64,000 nucleotides of DNA from Herbaspirillum aquaticum (GCF_002213425.1 NZ_NJGV01000017.1:1-64000), one strand, 5' to 3'. Numbered from the stretch's first letter, positions 1 through 9,071 are shown. A program made the numbers and translations. Notes: generated by a model from the sequence alone, not told the origin.

Positions 1-35
1 CCCACGGGCTCGCCTTCGGCCTCGCCGCGTCTCCG

Positions 36-49
36 ACTCGCCTTCGGCT
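36..49. repeat. Left copy of a 14-bp inverted repeat flanking the HD gene
   Basis: ACTCGCCTTCGGCT here is repeated in inverse orientation at 783-796, just past the stop codon of the HD-domain gene. A direct partial copy (CTCGCCTTCGGC) lies at 10-21. The repeats are short and GC-rich, so chance or a common intergenic motif is possible. Confidence 0.4.
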
Positions 50-130
50 CTGGTCGGGGTGGTACGCTTCTCGCATTGAGATGAATATCGACAGATAATC
101 TTTCCTCCCCTCTCTTCGAAAGACCCGATC

Positions 131-751
131 ATGACCCCGACCACCCAACGCTGGGATCTCACCTGGAAACAATTGGGTCTGGTTTGCCCCGATCCGCGCT
201 TGCTTGAATCGGTCCTCTCACACTACCGTGAACCCCATCGCCACTATCACACCCTTCAACACCTCGAAGAGTGCTTCGCAAAGTGGGACGAGTTGCGCGC
301 CGAATCCTCCTATCCTGGCGAAGTTGAACTGGCACTCTGGTTTCATGACGTCATCTACGACGTCAAACGTCATGACAACGAAGAGAAGAGCGCAGAGTGG
401 GCGCGGCGTTGTCTAGTGGATGCCGGCGCATCGGAAGAGATGGCACAGCGCGTGCATGCACTGGTGATGGCAACTCGGCACCATCAGCCCGGCGTCGAGG
501 GTGACGCGTCGTTATTGGTGGATGTCGACTTGTCGATCTTGGCCGCGCCACCGAATCGTTTCGAAGAATATGAACGGCAGATTCGTGCGGAATACGACTA
601 TGTTCCGCTAGCGTTGTTCAGGCAAGAGCGGAAGAAGATTCTGCAAGGTTTCCTGAATCGCCCGAGGATATACAGGACAAAGACATTTTTCGAAAGATAT
701 GAGGCAACTGCGAGAAAGAATTTGGAAAGGGCGATTGAGGCCAGTGTATGA
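131..751 (+). CDS. HD-domain metal-dependent phosphohydrolase-like protein
   Basis: A 206-residue soluble protein with the HD-superfamily pattern: a His-rich segment HYHTLQH at residues 38-44, then FHDVIYD at about 71-77, where H72-D73 is the metal-binding HD pair, and further acidic and His residues at about 100-130. This matches predicted HD phosphohydrolases found as lone genes in many proteobacteria; the substrate is unknown. The start is the first ATG, after a short AT-rich leader. The last quarter is less GC-rich than neighbouring genes and uses codons that are rare here (AGG, ATA, AGA), so the gene may be a fairly recent arrival. It stands alone and is flanked by repeat-like intergenic DNA. 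Confidence 0.75.
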   Translation: MTPTTQRWDLTWKQLGLVCPDPRLLESVLSHYREPHRHYHTLQHLEECFAKWDELRAESSYPGEVELALWFHDVIYDVKRHDNEEKSAEWARRCLVDAGASEEMAQRVHALVMATRHHQPGVEGDASLLVDVDLSILAAPPNRFEEYERQIRAEYDYVPLALFRQERKKILQGFLNRPRIYRTKTFFERYEATARKNLERAIEASV

Positions 752-842
752 AGAAACCGCAGCAAGAACCCGATCAACCCGAAGCCGAAGGCGAGTAGTG
801 TCCGCAGCGATGCCGGAGGCGAGCCGTCTCGGCCGTCCGCAT

Positions 843-962
843 CTGCGCCGCCGCTTCAGTACCCAATAAAACGGATCAGAAAAATAACCGGAGCGAAGCG
901 ACTTTATTTTTCCCGTTTTATTGGGTACTGAAGCGGGGACCCTCCGAAGGAGGGCGGCGCAG
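843..962. repeat. Long compound palindrome (intergenic hairpin element)
   Basis: Nested inverted repeats. A perfect 24-bp pair lies at 851-874 and 913-936. Inside it a perfect 9-bp pair (GAAAAATAA, 879-887, and its complement at 904-912) leaves a loop of about 16 nt. Outside it a 10-bp pair CTGCGCCGCC (843-852) matches 953-962. The transcript of either strand would fold into one very stable hairpin. It sits between the convergent ends of the HD gene and the pca operon. It has no terminator T-run; a dispersed intergenic palindrome (REP-like) is the likeliest explanation. Confidence 0.8.
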
Positions 963-987
963 TTGCGGTCGCCTTCTTTTGCTTACT

Positions 988-1034
988 TTTCTTGGCGAGA
1001 CAAGAAAAGTGAGCGGCTGCCGGGCCGCTCCCGG
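988..1034. repeat. Second inverted repeat next to the compound palindrome
   Basis: The arms ACTTTTCTTG and CAAGAAAAGT are separated by GCGAGA, and are followed by a second short palindrome, GCGGCTGCCGGGCCGC. The motif resembles widely dispersed intergenic repeats I recall from Burkholderiales and related genomes. Together with 843-962 it fills most of the 369-bp gap at 752-1120, where I find no credible gene. Confidence 0.55.
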
Positions 1035-1120
1035 CGCGTTCTTCCGACCGGAGAGAGAAGATAATTAAGCTAGAGCGCAGGACAGAATTCCGTGCAGACT
1101 ACGCCCCAAACCTAAAACCA

Positions 1121-2383
1121 TCAAAGCTCGCCAATAAATCCAGCAACAAGCTCAGCAAAGACCACAGGCTGCTCCACAGCACTAACGTGGGAAGCCTCCG
1201 CAATGATCTCCAAGCGAGCATCAGCAAGACCGTCAACAAGGGTCTGAGCCATGGCAACCGGCGTCCCCTGATCCAGCTCCCCTGCGATCACCAGGCAGGG
1301 CACGCGAATGGCCCCCAACCGGGCAGAAGTATCGACCGTCCCAACAGCATGACAGCACCCCACATACCCCACCGCATCGGTAGTGACCAGCCGATGACGA
1401 TAGCGCGCCACGGTAGCCGCCTGAGCAGCACGGAACCCCTCATGGAAATACCGCCCCATCACCGCATCCGCAATGACCTCAATCCCGTCAGACCGCACGG
1501 TAGCAATCCGCTGCTGCCAAACCTCGCGCGCCGCCTCAGGATAGGCAGAGGTGGTGTTGGCCAGCACCAGTGCACGCACCAGTGCCGGATGCCGCAAGGC
1601 CAGCTCCTGCCCCACCATGCCGCCCATGGACAAGCCCACCCACACCACCGGCCCGGTATCGAGCTCCCGCAACAGCCGCGCCGCATCATCGGCCAGATCC
1701 CCCATGCTGTAGAGCCCGTCGAGCTTCTCCGAACTGCCATGCCCGCGATGATCGTAAGCGATCACCCGGCAATCAGCTGCCAGCAGGTTGGCCAGTCCGT
1801 CCCACATCATCAGGTCGGTCCCCAGCGCATGCGACAACACCACCGTATGCCGCGGCGCCTTGCCATTGCGCGGCTCCCGTACCGTGTAATGCAGCGCCGG
1901 TGACGAAGCAGTCCGTCCCTCACGCCCGACTCCAGGATGCACGCTGGCAGCAGGCGCCTGCGGCACCACCGCATAGCCGATCTGCTCACCCACTTCACGC
2001 AGGATCTTCTGCGCATGCGTAAAGGCCGTATTGCCCGCCGGCACACCTGCATAGACCGACGCCTGGATCATCACTTCCTTCATCTCATCCGGCGTCAATC
2101 GCGTAGCCGGATCAGCCGTCAGCCCTGCGCGCACATGCAGTTCAAATTCTTCCCAGCGCCCCAGCGCAATGGTGATGGCCAGCACGATGATGCGCCGGGT
2201 CTTGTGGTCCAGCCCGGGACGGCCCCAGATTTCATTCCACGCAAAGCGCGTGATCAGGTTCTGGAAATCGGCATTGAAGTTGGTGGCGTTGGCCACCGAA
2301 CGGTCAACCCATGCGTCGCCCAGCACACTGCGGCGATTGCGCATGCCGCGCTCGAAATCATGGTCCAGCGGATCGTAGCTCAT
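1121..2383 (-). CDS. pcaCD: 4-carboxymuconolactone decarboxylase / 3-oxoadipate enol-lactonase fusion (PcaC-PcaD)
   Basis: A 420-residue bifunctional enzyme for two consecutive steps of protocatechuate breakdown: decarboxylation of 4-carboxymuconolactone, then hydrolysis of 3-oxoadipate enol-lactone. Residues 1-130 are a complete CMD (PcaC) domain. A linker rich in Ala, Pro and Gly (about 140-160) leads to an alpha/beta hydrolase with nucleophile Ser252 in VGLSMGG, Asp371 in GELDQG and His399 in ASHVS. The start at 2383 (MSYDPLD) gives a normal PcaC N-terminus; the longer upstream reading overlaps pcaB and is spurious. It is the last gene of pcaHGB-CD. The known PcaL fusions of actinobacteria, as I recall them, have the reverse domain order. 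Confidence 0.93.
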   Translation of the reverse strand: MSYDPLDHDFERGMRNRRSVLGDAWVDRSVANATNFNADFQNLITRFAWNEIWGRPGLDHKTRRIIVLAITIALGRWEEFELHVRAGLTADPATRLTPDEMKEVMIQASVYAGVPAGNTAFTHAQKILREVGEQIGYAVVPQAPAASVHPGVGREGRTASSPALHYTVREPRNGKAPRHTVVLSHALGTDLMMWDGLANLLAADCRVIAYDHRGHGSSEKLDGLYSMGDLADDAARLLRELDTGPVVWVGLSMGGMVGQELALRHPALVRALVLANTTSAYPEAAREVWQQRIATVRSDGIEVIADAVMGRYFHEGFRAAQAATVARYRHRLVTTDAVGYVGCCHAVGTVDTSARLGAIRVPCLVIAGELDQGTPVAMAQTLVDGLADARLEIIAEASHVSAVEQPVVFAELVAGFIGEL

Positions 2384-2435
2384 GAGGTGTTCTCTTTTGT
2401 CTCGTGATGTGGAGTGAGGTGGAGAAATCAATAAT

Positions 2436-3803
2436 TCAGCGCGCCAGCATCGCGCGCAAGTGTTCAAGCTGCCCTTCAGCAATGCGGCGCGCAGGTCGCG
2501 TCGCCTGCACCGGATCGAACAGCCCGCGCAACATGGCCAGGTCGATTTCCTTGCCCAGCTGCGCATCGGCCTGCACGGCATCGACCAGCACATCGACCAG
2601 CTGCGCGCCATCGGCCACGGCCTTGCGCGTGAGCTGCTCCAGCAGGCCGTGTGCCCGCGGACGGCCGATCACGCCCGCCAGCGCAATCGATGCGGATTCG
2701 GCAAATACCAGTCCCTGCAGCGCATCGATATTGCGCAGCATGCGGGCCTCATCGATGACCAGTGCGGCAAACGCATCATTGAGCGCACGCAAGGCACCAT
2801 GCACGCCCAGGAACAAGCCCGGCCATTCGGCCAGTTCGGCCTGCCAGTTGCCCAGCCCGCGTTCGTGCTGCTGCGACATCGCTCCCAGCAACGCAGCGGC
2901 CTGGTGAGGCGCACGGGTGGCGGCTGCCAGGGCGATCATGGACGACACCGGGTTGCGCTTGTGCGGCATCGCCGACGATCCACCACGGCCATTGCCGGAA
3001 GGCTCGGCCAGTTCGGCAATTTCGCCCTGCGCCATCAACGACAGGTCGGTTGCGATCTTGCCCAGGCTGCCGGCCAGCACGGCCATCTCGCTGCCCAGGC
3101 GTATCCATTCGTCACGCTGGGTATGCCAGGCGGCATCGGGTGTCTTCAAGTCGAGGGCCGCTGCCATGCGCGCAGCCACCGCCGGGCCCTTCTCGCCCAG
3201 CACGGCCAGCGTGCCTACTGCGCCGCCCAGCTGCAGCTGCAAGGCGCGTTCGGCCAGTGCCTGCAGTTGCGCGCGCGAGCGCAACAGGGGCGCCGCCCAG
3301 TTGCAGAACTTCAAGCCCAGGCTGGTCACCTGCGCCGGTTGCATCAGCGTGCGCGCCAGCACCGGCGTATCCAGATGGGATTGCGACAAGTCCAGCAGGC
3401 GGCGCGCCAGCTGGTCCAGTTCGCCATCGACCAGCCGCAGCGCCTCGCGCGTGACCAGCACCATGGCCGTATCCAGCACGTCCTGGCTGGTGCTGCCCCA
3501 GTGCACATGGGTGGCAGCCTCCTCGCTGTAGAGGGCAACCGTGCGCTGCAATTCCTTGACCAGCGGAATGGCCAGCGCACCAGCGCGGCGGCCGGCGACG
3601 ATCAGCGCATTGATGTCATAGAGCGGGGCGCGGCAGACGCTGGCGATGGCGCGCGCAGCGGCCTCGGGGATGATGCCCTCGGCGGCTTCGGCCTCGGCCA
3701 GGACTTGCTCGAAACGCAGCATGGCTTGCACCACCGCCTGGTCGTCGAACACCGCAATCATGTCGGATGTGGTGAGGAAGCTGTCGAAGATCGAAACGCT
3801 CAT
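2436..3803 (-). CDS. pcaB: 3-carboxy-cis,cis-muconate cycloisomerase
   Basis: A 455-residue member of the fumarase/aspartase superfamily. It converts beta-carboxymuconate to 4-carboxymuconolactone in the cytoplasm, right after ring cleavage by PcaHG. The superfamily signature GSSAMPHKRNP is intact, and the N-terminus (MSVSIFDSFLTT) is typical of PcaB; this start at 3803 is preferred over longer readings that run into pcaG. It lies 100 bp after pcaG, with a structured spacer between them, and 52 bp before pcaCD. The length agrees with the family (about 450). Confidence 0.95.
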   Translation of the reverse strand: MSVSIFDSFLTTSDMIAVFDDQAVVQAMLRFEQVLAEAEAAEGIIPEAAARAIASVCRAPLYDINALIVAGRRAGALAIPLVKELQRTVALYSEEAATHVHWGSTSQDVLDTAMVLVTREALRLVDGELDQLARRLLDLSQSHLDTPVLARTLMQPAQVTSLGLKFCNWAAPLLRSRAQLQALAERALQLQLGGAVGTLAVLGEKGPAVAARMAAALDLKTPDAAWHTQRDEWIRLGSEMAVLAGSLGKIATDLSLMAQGEIAELAEPSGNGRGGSSAMPHKRNPVSSMIALAAATRAPHQAAALLGAMSQQHERGLGNWQAELAEWPGLFLGVHGALRALNDAFAALVIDEARMLRNIDALQGLVFAESASIALAGVIGRPRAHGLLEQLTRKAVADGAQLVDVLVDAVQADAQLGKEIDLAMLRGLFDPVQATRPARRIAEGQLEHLRAMLAR

Positions 3804-3822
3804 GAAGTCTCCATTGCTTGCC

Positions 3823-3897
3823 GTTGCGGCACGATCCAACGCAAACGGGATCCGGCAGGCCAAAGCCTGCGGATCCCCTGGGTCGTCACGCCGCAAC
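3823..3897 (-). other. Extended imperfect hairpin between pcaG and pcaB
   Basis: Nearly the whole pcaG-pcaB spacer folds on itself. The outer arms GTTGCGGC (3823-3830) and GCCGCAAC (3890-3897) pair over 8 bp. Next come ACGATCC (3831-3837) against GGTCGT (3881-3886). The core arms are 3847-3860 and 3865-3877, with a single bulged G and the loop CAAA. There is no T-run, so it is not a simple terminator. It could be an RNase processing or stabilising element that sets pcaHG apart from pcaB-pcaCD, or a dispersed palindromic unit. Confidence 0.7.
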
Positions 3898-3903
3898 AGG
3901 CGT

Positions 3904-4416
3904 TCAGGTGTAGTCGAAGAATACCGTTTCGCTCGCGCCCTGCATGTGGATATTCCACAGGTAACTGCCATCGGCTTGCTTGCGGGCGATCAGGGTGTGG
4001 CGGCGGTCAGCCGGGACCTGCTCCAGCAGCGCCGATTGCGCCAGCGCCGGATCATCTTCCAGGAAGACCGCCGTGAACTGGTGCTTGACCAGCCCGCGCG
4101 CAAACACGGTCACGTAAGCCACCGGCTTGCCGGCCGGCGCCTGTGGCTGCGAAATCGAAAAAGTGAACCCGCCCTCTTCATTGGTGGGCACCCGGCGATA
4201 TCCGGGAATGGCATGTGAAGTTTCCGCCGCGGCGCTGCCCGGCAGCCAGGCTTCGGCCCAGGCGTCATTGATGGGGACGCCGTCGCCGTCGATGATGGCG
4301 CCCTTGATCTTGACCTGCGGCGCGCTGCTCTCCACGCGCGAAGTCAGTTCCACGGCCCAGGCCCAGGCTTCGTGCGGGAAGGGGCCGATGGTTTGCGAAG
4401 TGGTGATGTTGCTCAT
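3904..4416 (-). CDS. pcaG: Protocatechuate 3,4-dioxygenase alpha subunit
   Basis: A 170-residue intradiol dioxygenase subunit. With PcaH it forms the ring-cleaving enzyme that opens protocatechuate to 3-carboxy-cis,cis-muconate. The N-terminus (TTSQTIGPF) and C-terminus (LWNIHMQGASETVFFDY) are hallmarks of the alpha chain, which lacks the iron ligands found in PcaH. The chosen start (4416) lies 19 bp downstream of the pcaH stop and has a ribosome-binding-like GGAGACC upstream. It is slightly shorter than many PcaG proteins (about 190-200) but contains both diagnostic ends. Confidence 0.95.
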   Translation of the reverse strand: MSNITTSQTIGPFPHEAWAWAVELTSRVESSAPQVKIKGAIIDGDGVPINDAWAEAWLPGSAAAETSHAIPGYRRVPTNEEGGFTFSISQPQAPAGKPVAYVTVFARGLVKHQFTAVFLEDDPALAQSALLEQVPADRRHTLIARKQADGSYLWNIHMQGASETVFFDYT

Positions 4417-4435
4417 GTGGTCTCCTGCCTTGTGT

Positions 4436-5128
4436 TCAGATGCCCATGGGCGTGGCGTTGCGGCCGCGCAGGACGATGTCGAATTCATAGCCCAGCATCT
4501 TGTCGTCCACCGTCTCCTCCAGCGAGAAGCGCGAGATCAGGCGCTGGCGTGCGGCTTCGTCGGGGATGCTCTGGAAGATCGGGTCATAGGCGAACAGCGG
4601 ATCATTGGGGAAATACATCTGCGTCACCAGGCGCTGCGCATAGACATTGCCGAACAGCGAGAAGTGGATGTGCGCCGGACGCCAGGCCTTGTGGTGATTG
4701 CCCCAGGGATACGGGCCCGGTTTGATGGAGACGAAGCGATAGCGGCCATCATCATCGGTGAGCATCTTGCCGAAGCCGGTGAAGTTGGGATCCAGCGGGG
4801 CATCGTGCTGGTCCTTCTTGTGGAAGTAGCGGCCGGCGGCATTGCATTGCCAGACTTCCAGCAGCGAGTTGCGCACCGGTTTGCCGTCTTCATCGAGCAC
4901 GCGGCCGGTAACGACGATCTTCTCGCCCAGCGGCTCGCCCTTGCCCTGCTTGGTGAGATCCATGTCGTGCGGCAGGATCAGCTTGGGCGAGGCGAACAGG
5001 TTGGTGCCGGTGGCGGTCTCGTCGCGTACGCGCAGCGGCGCCTGCGTAGGGCCGCGCTTGGCGGTGGACTTGTACGGGGGATAGATCAGTTCCGGATAGA
5101 CACCGGGTTCGATGGCATCGAATTGCAT
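4436..5128 (-). CDS. pcaH: Protocatechuate 3,4-dioxygenase beta subunit
   Basis: A 230-residue catalytic subunit of the Fe(III) intradiol dioxygenase. The four expected iron ligands are present: Tyr101 (GRYFHKKD), Tyr140 (PGPYPW), His153 and His155 (AHIHF). Their spacings (39, 13 and 2 residues) equal those of the well-studied Pseudomonas enzyme. It is the first gene of the pcaHGB-CD operon and is preceded by a good promoter and by a PcaR-like operator in the 250-bp gap towards pcaR. The start at 5128 gives the normal N-terminus. Confidence 0.96.
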   Translation of the reverse strand: MQFDAIEPGVYPELIYPPYKSTAKRGPTQAPLRVRDETATGTNLFASPKLILPHDMDLTKQGKGEPLGEKIVVTGRVLDEDGKPVRNSLLEVWQCNAAGRYFHKKDQHDAPLDPNFTGFGKMLTDDDGRYRFVSIKPGPYPWGNHHKAWRPAHIHFSLFGNVYAQRLVTQMYFPNDPLFAYDPIFQSIPDEAARQRLISRFSLEETVDDKMLGYEFDIVLRGRNATPMGI

Positions 5129-5225
5129 GAGGTCTCCTCAGGTCGACGGGATGGATGCGGCGTCGTCTTCGGATTCCTTGCCTGCCGGAATGGGCGAATG
5201 GCGCGCCGTGCTTGGGTGTGGACAG

Positions 5226-5254
5226 ATAGTAGGCAAGCCGCTCCCCGCTCTCAA
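5226..5254 (-). promoter_or_regulatory. Predicted sigma-70 promoter of the pcaHGB-CD operon
   Basis: On the minus strand a -35 TTGAGA (5249-5254) and a -10 TACTAT (5226-5231) are separated by 17 bp. This places the transcription start near 5219, about 90 bp before the pcaH ATG. The PcaR-like site lies about 40 bp upstream of the -35, a position compatible with activation. Confidence 0.55.
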
Positions 5255-5293
5255 GGCCAACGCAGTGCAGCATATCCGCCCTGCGCCCGCTTT

Positions 5294-5308
5294 GTGCGAG
5301 AATCGCAC
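5294..5308. promoter_or_regulatory. PcaR-like operator (IclR-family box)
   Basis: GTGCGAGAATCGCAC is a near-perfect palindrome. It differs at two positions from the Pseudomonas putida PcaR box as I remember it (GTTCGATAATCGCAC). It lies between pcaH and pcaR, ending 2 bp before a possible upstream ATG at 5311, so it could serve both pcaH activation and pcaR autoregulation. Confidence 0.65.
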
Positions 5309-5379
5309 AAATGGCCGATTTTCTGCAGCGAACGGGAAACGGTGCGTATCAGCTTGTTTTATCCACAGGGCAGGGAAGC

Positions 5380-6195
5380 ATGCAGCCAGAAGATATCGAG
5401 GAAGTCGGAGAAGGCGGAGAGGGCGCAGACGGAGATAACGGCCCCCTCAAGCGCGACCTGGTCGCCGGTCTGGAAAAGGGCTTGCAGGTCATCGAAGCGT
5501 TTGACCAGGAGCGCTCGCGCCTGACCATCGCCGAAGTGGCGCAGCTGACGGGCCTGACCCGTGCGGCCGCGCGCCGCTATCTCATCACGCTCACGCACCT
5601 GGGCTACATGCGGCACGACAACAAGACCTTCTCGCTCACCCCGATGGTGCTGCGGCTGGGCCAGTCCTACCTGCATTCGGCGCGGCTGCCGCGCATCGTG
5701 CAGCCGCTGCTGTACCGGCTGGCGTATTCGCTGGGGGAGGCGGCTTCCTGCGGGGTGCTCGATCACGACCAGCTGGTGTGCGTGGCGGCGGTCAGCGCAG
5801 GGCAACTGGTCTCGACCACCCTGCAGCCCGGCACGCGGGTGCCAGCCTACTGCACCGCCAATGGCCGCATCCTGCTGGCCAACCTGCCGCCGGCGCAGCT
5901 CGATGCCATCCTCGCACGGGCCCAGCCGGAGGCCATCACCGCCCATACCATCACCGATGTCGAACGATTGGGGCTGGAAATCGCCCGTGCCCGCGCACAG
6001 GGTTATGCGCTGGTGGACCAGGAACTGGAGCTGGGCCTGCGCACCATGGCCGTGCCGGTGCGCAACTTCCGTGGCGAGGTGGTGGCAGCGATGAACATCA
6101 GCGTGCATGCGGCCCGCATGAAACTGGAAGACATGGTGGAGCGCTGCCTGCCGGCCATGTTGAAGATCCAGGTGGAGCTGGGAGCGCTGCTGTGA
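5380..6195 (+). CDS. pcaR: IclR-family regulator of the pca genes (PcaR-like)
   Basis: A 271-residue IclR-type regulator. It has an acidic N-terminal tail, a winged helix-turn-helix at about residues 25-95 (LTIAEVAQLTGLTRAAARRY) and a C-terminal effector domain. It is divergent from pcaHGB-CD, and the family is known for beta-ketoadipate control (PcaR, PcaU). I prefer the ATG at 5380 because it has a purine-rich AGGGAAG just upstream. The alternative ATG at 5311 has no ribosome-binding site and abuts the operator at 5294-5308. The inducer is probably beta-ketoadipate or protocatechuate, by analogy only. Confidence 0.85.
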   Translation: MQPEDIEEVGEGGEGADGDNGPLKRDLVAGLEKGLQVIEAFDQERSRLTIAEVAQLTGLTRAAARRYLITLTHLGYMRHDNKTFSLTPMVLRLGQSYLHSARLPRIVQPLLYRLAYSLGEAASCGVLDHDQLVCVAAVSAGQLVSTTLQPGTRVPAYCTANGRILLANLPPAQLDAILARAQPEAITAHTITDVERLGLEIARARAQGYALVDQELELGLRTMAVPVRNFRGEVVAAMNISVHAARMKLEDMVERCLPAMLKIQVELGALL

Positions 6196-6269
6196 GGCTT
6201 GGCTGAATGTCGAAGAAAGTGCCCCGGTCTTCGTTTTTGCGCCATTGCCGGAAACGGCCGGCGAACTGC

Positions 6270-7181
6270 TTATTCCTCCACGTGCGTGCGCCGGTATTCC
6301 TTGGGCGTCACACCCAGGTGCCGCTTGAAGAGCCGGCTGAAATACGCCGGATCCTGGAAGCCCAGTTCATAGGCAATGGTCGAGATGCCTGACGGCACAT
6401 AGGTCAGCTTGCGGCAGGCCTCCAGGATCAATCGCTGCTGCGCCAGGTCGAAGGCCGAATGCCCGGCCAGCTTCAGGCACAGGCGATTGAGCCGGCTGGG
6501 AGTGATGCGCAGCTTGTCCGCATACACCGCCACCTGCCACTGCTCCTTGAAATGCTGCTCTACCAGTGCGCGAAAGCGGCTGAACAATTCGAAGTCGCCG
6601 CGTCCGGACAATTCCGCCGAGCGATGATCCGCCTCCAGCCGCACCAGCAACAGCATGACGCTGCGCGCCAGCCATTCGAGCATGAGCGTGTGGCCGTTGC
6701 GGGGCGCAGCCGATTCGGCGATCAACAGGCGCAGCAGCGTCTCCATGCGCTCGCGCAATTCCGGTACGCGGCCCAGTTCGATGGCCATCGGCCGCAGGAA
6801 CAAGGGCGAGAACAATTCGCCATGCCCGTCGCTGCCGCCTGCCGAAAACACCACGTGGGGATCGACCGTCAGGACGAATCCCACGGCCTGTTCCGAGAAA
6901 TCGAAACCATGCACCAGCGAGGGATGGATGGTGATGACGACCGGTCCATCGACTTCCCAGACTTCTTCTTCCATCAAGGCACTGACGTGCCCGGACATTA
7001 AAAAAAGTACCTGAAAAAGTCCGGCATGAGTGTGCGGTGCAATATGCCAGTCATGCACGCGGCTGCGTGTCTCGATCAGTTCGATGTGGACCGACTCCGC
7101 ATCCTCCGGCCGGGAAGCCTCTCCATACAAGGAGAATTGCGGTACTTCGCTGGTACGGGGTTTGCTGCGCGGCAAGGGCAT
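6270..7181 (-). CDS. AraC-family activator of 4-hydroxybenzoate hydroxylase (PobC-like)
   Basis: A 303-residue AraC/XylS regulator with an N-terminal cupin-like sensing domain (HTHAGLFQVLFLMSG near residue 50) and a C-terminal double helix-turn-helix (about residues 210-300, including the end motif FSRLFKRHLGVTPKEYR). It is divergent from pobA across a 220-bp gap, the usual arrangement for PobC/PobR-type activators responding to 4-hydroxybenzoate. The start at 7181 follows a GGAGACACC ribosome-binding site; a longer reading to 7247 is possible but has none. Confidence 0.88.
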   Translation of the reverse strand: MPLPRSKPRTSEVPQFSLYGEASRPEDAESVHIELIETRSRVHDWHIAPHTHAGLFQVLFLMSGHVSALMEEEVWEVDGPVVITIHPSLVHGFDFSEQAVGFVLTVDPHVVFSAGGSDGHGELFSPLFLRPMAIELGRVPELRERMETLLRLLIAESAAPRNGHTLMLEWLARSVMLLLVRLEADHRSAELSGRGDFELFSRFRALVEQHFKEQWQVAVYADKLRITPSRLNRLCLKLAGHSAFDLAQQRLILEACRKLTYVPSGISTIAYELGFQDPAYFSRLFKRHLGVTPKEYRRTHVEE

Positions 7182-7206
7182 GGTGTCTCCATCCTGGGTA
7201 TTGTGA

Positions 7207-8568
<1,362 letters not shown>

Positions 8569-8591
8569 GCCTTTGCCTGGATGCAATCACC

Positions 8592-8615
8592 AACGCCCGC
8601 GCAAGCGGGCGTTTT
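8592..8615 (+). terminator. Rho-independent terminator of pobA
   Basis: Stem AACGCCCGC with loop GCAA and its complement, followed by TTTT, 24 bp after the pobA stop. It overlaps the 3' end of the minus-strand small ORF at 8615-8935. Confidence 0.85.
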
Positions 8616-8935
8616 CATTGCACGACCGTCACGTCCGTGCCCTGCGCGTGATCATTGCCCTTGCGCATGAACAGCCGCCGGCAGCGGCGTCGGGCAAGGT
8701 AGAGGTAGACCTGGCAATAGCATTGCGCGACCGCGCAGGCCGTCACCAGGCCTGCAGGATGGGCCAGGCCCAGGGAGCGTCCCAGGGCCGAGAGCAGCGC
8801 GCAGGACACGAGCGTGATCCCGGCCTGGCCATGCCGGTGCCAGCGCAGGGAGATGGCCTGCCAGCGCGCCATGCGTGATGCGCGGCCAAGGGCGGTGTGT
8901 GCGGGAAAGTGGTTGAGGGACCAGTTGCGTTTCAT
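8615..8935 (-). CDS. Small hypothetical membrane-associated protein
   Basis: A 106-residue ORF I do not recognise. It starts MKRNWSLNHF, has a basic N-terminal part, one or two hydrophobic stretches (about residues 37-72: ITLVSCALLSALG and LVTACAVAQC) and an Arg/Cys-rich tail. The start at 8935 has GGAG six bases upstream. It is convergent with pobA. Nothing else credible occupies 8616-9141, but the compositional support is modest and it may not be translated. Confidence 0.4.
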   Translation of the reverse strand: MKRNWSLNHFPAHTALGRASRMARWQAISLRWHRHGQAGITLVSCALLSALGRSLGLAHPAGLVTACAVAQCYCQVYLYLARRRCRRLFMRKGNDHAQGTDVTVVQ

Positions 8936-9057
8936 GCCAGGCTCCATGTTTTCCCGCCGTGGCGCGGGGAGGGCAAGGTGCTGCGGTCTGGACTTCGATG
9001 GGCAATGCGTGTTCATCATGTTTGCACATCGCTCTGACAATGCACTGACGCTGGCCT

Positions 9058-9071
9058 GACATGAACATGTC
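9058..9071. promoter_or_regulatory. Short perfect palindrome, possible operator
   Basis: GACATG-AA-CATGTC is a 6+6 bp inverted repeat in the divergent gap between the small minus-strand ORF and the PPOX-like gene. No regulator can be assigned. Confidence 0.25.

Noticed and set aside
748-798. 16-codon frame overlapping the HD gene stop (MKKPQQEPDQPEAEGE)
   Set aside because: It is very short, has no independent ribosome-binding site and lies over repeat-like DNA; probably chance.
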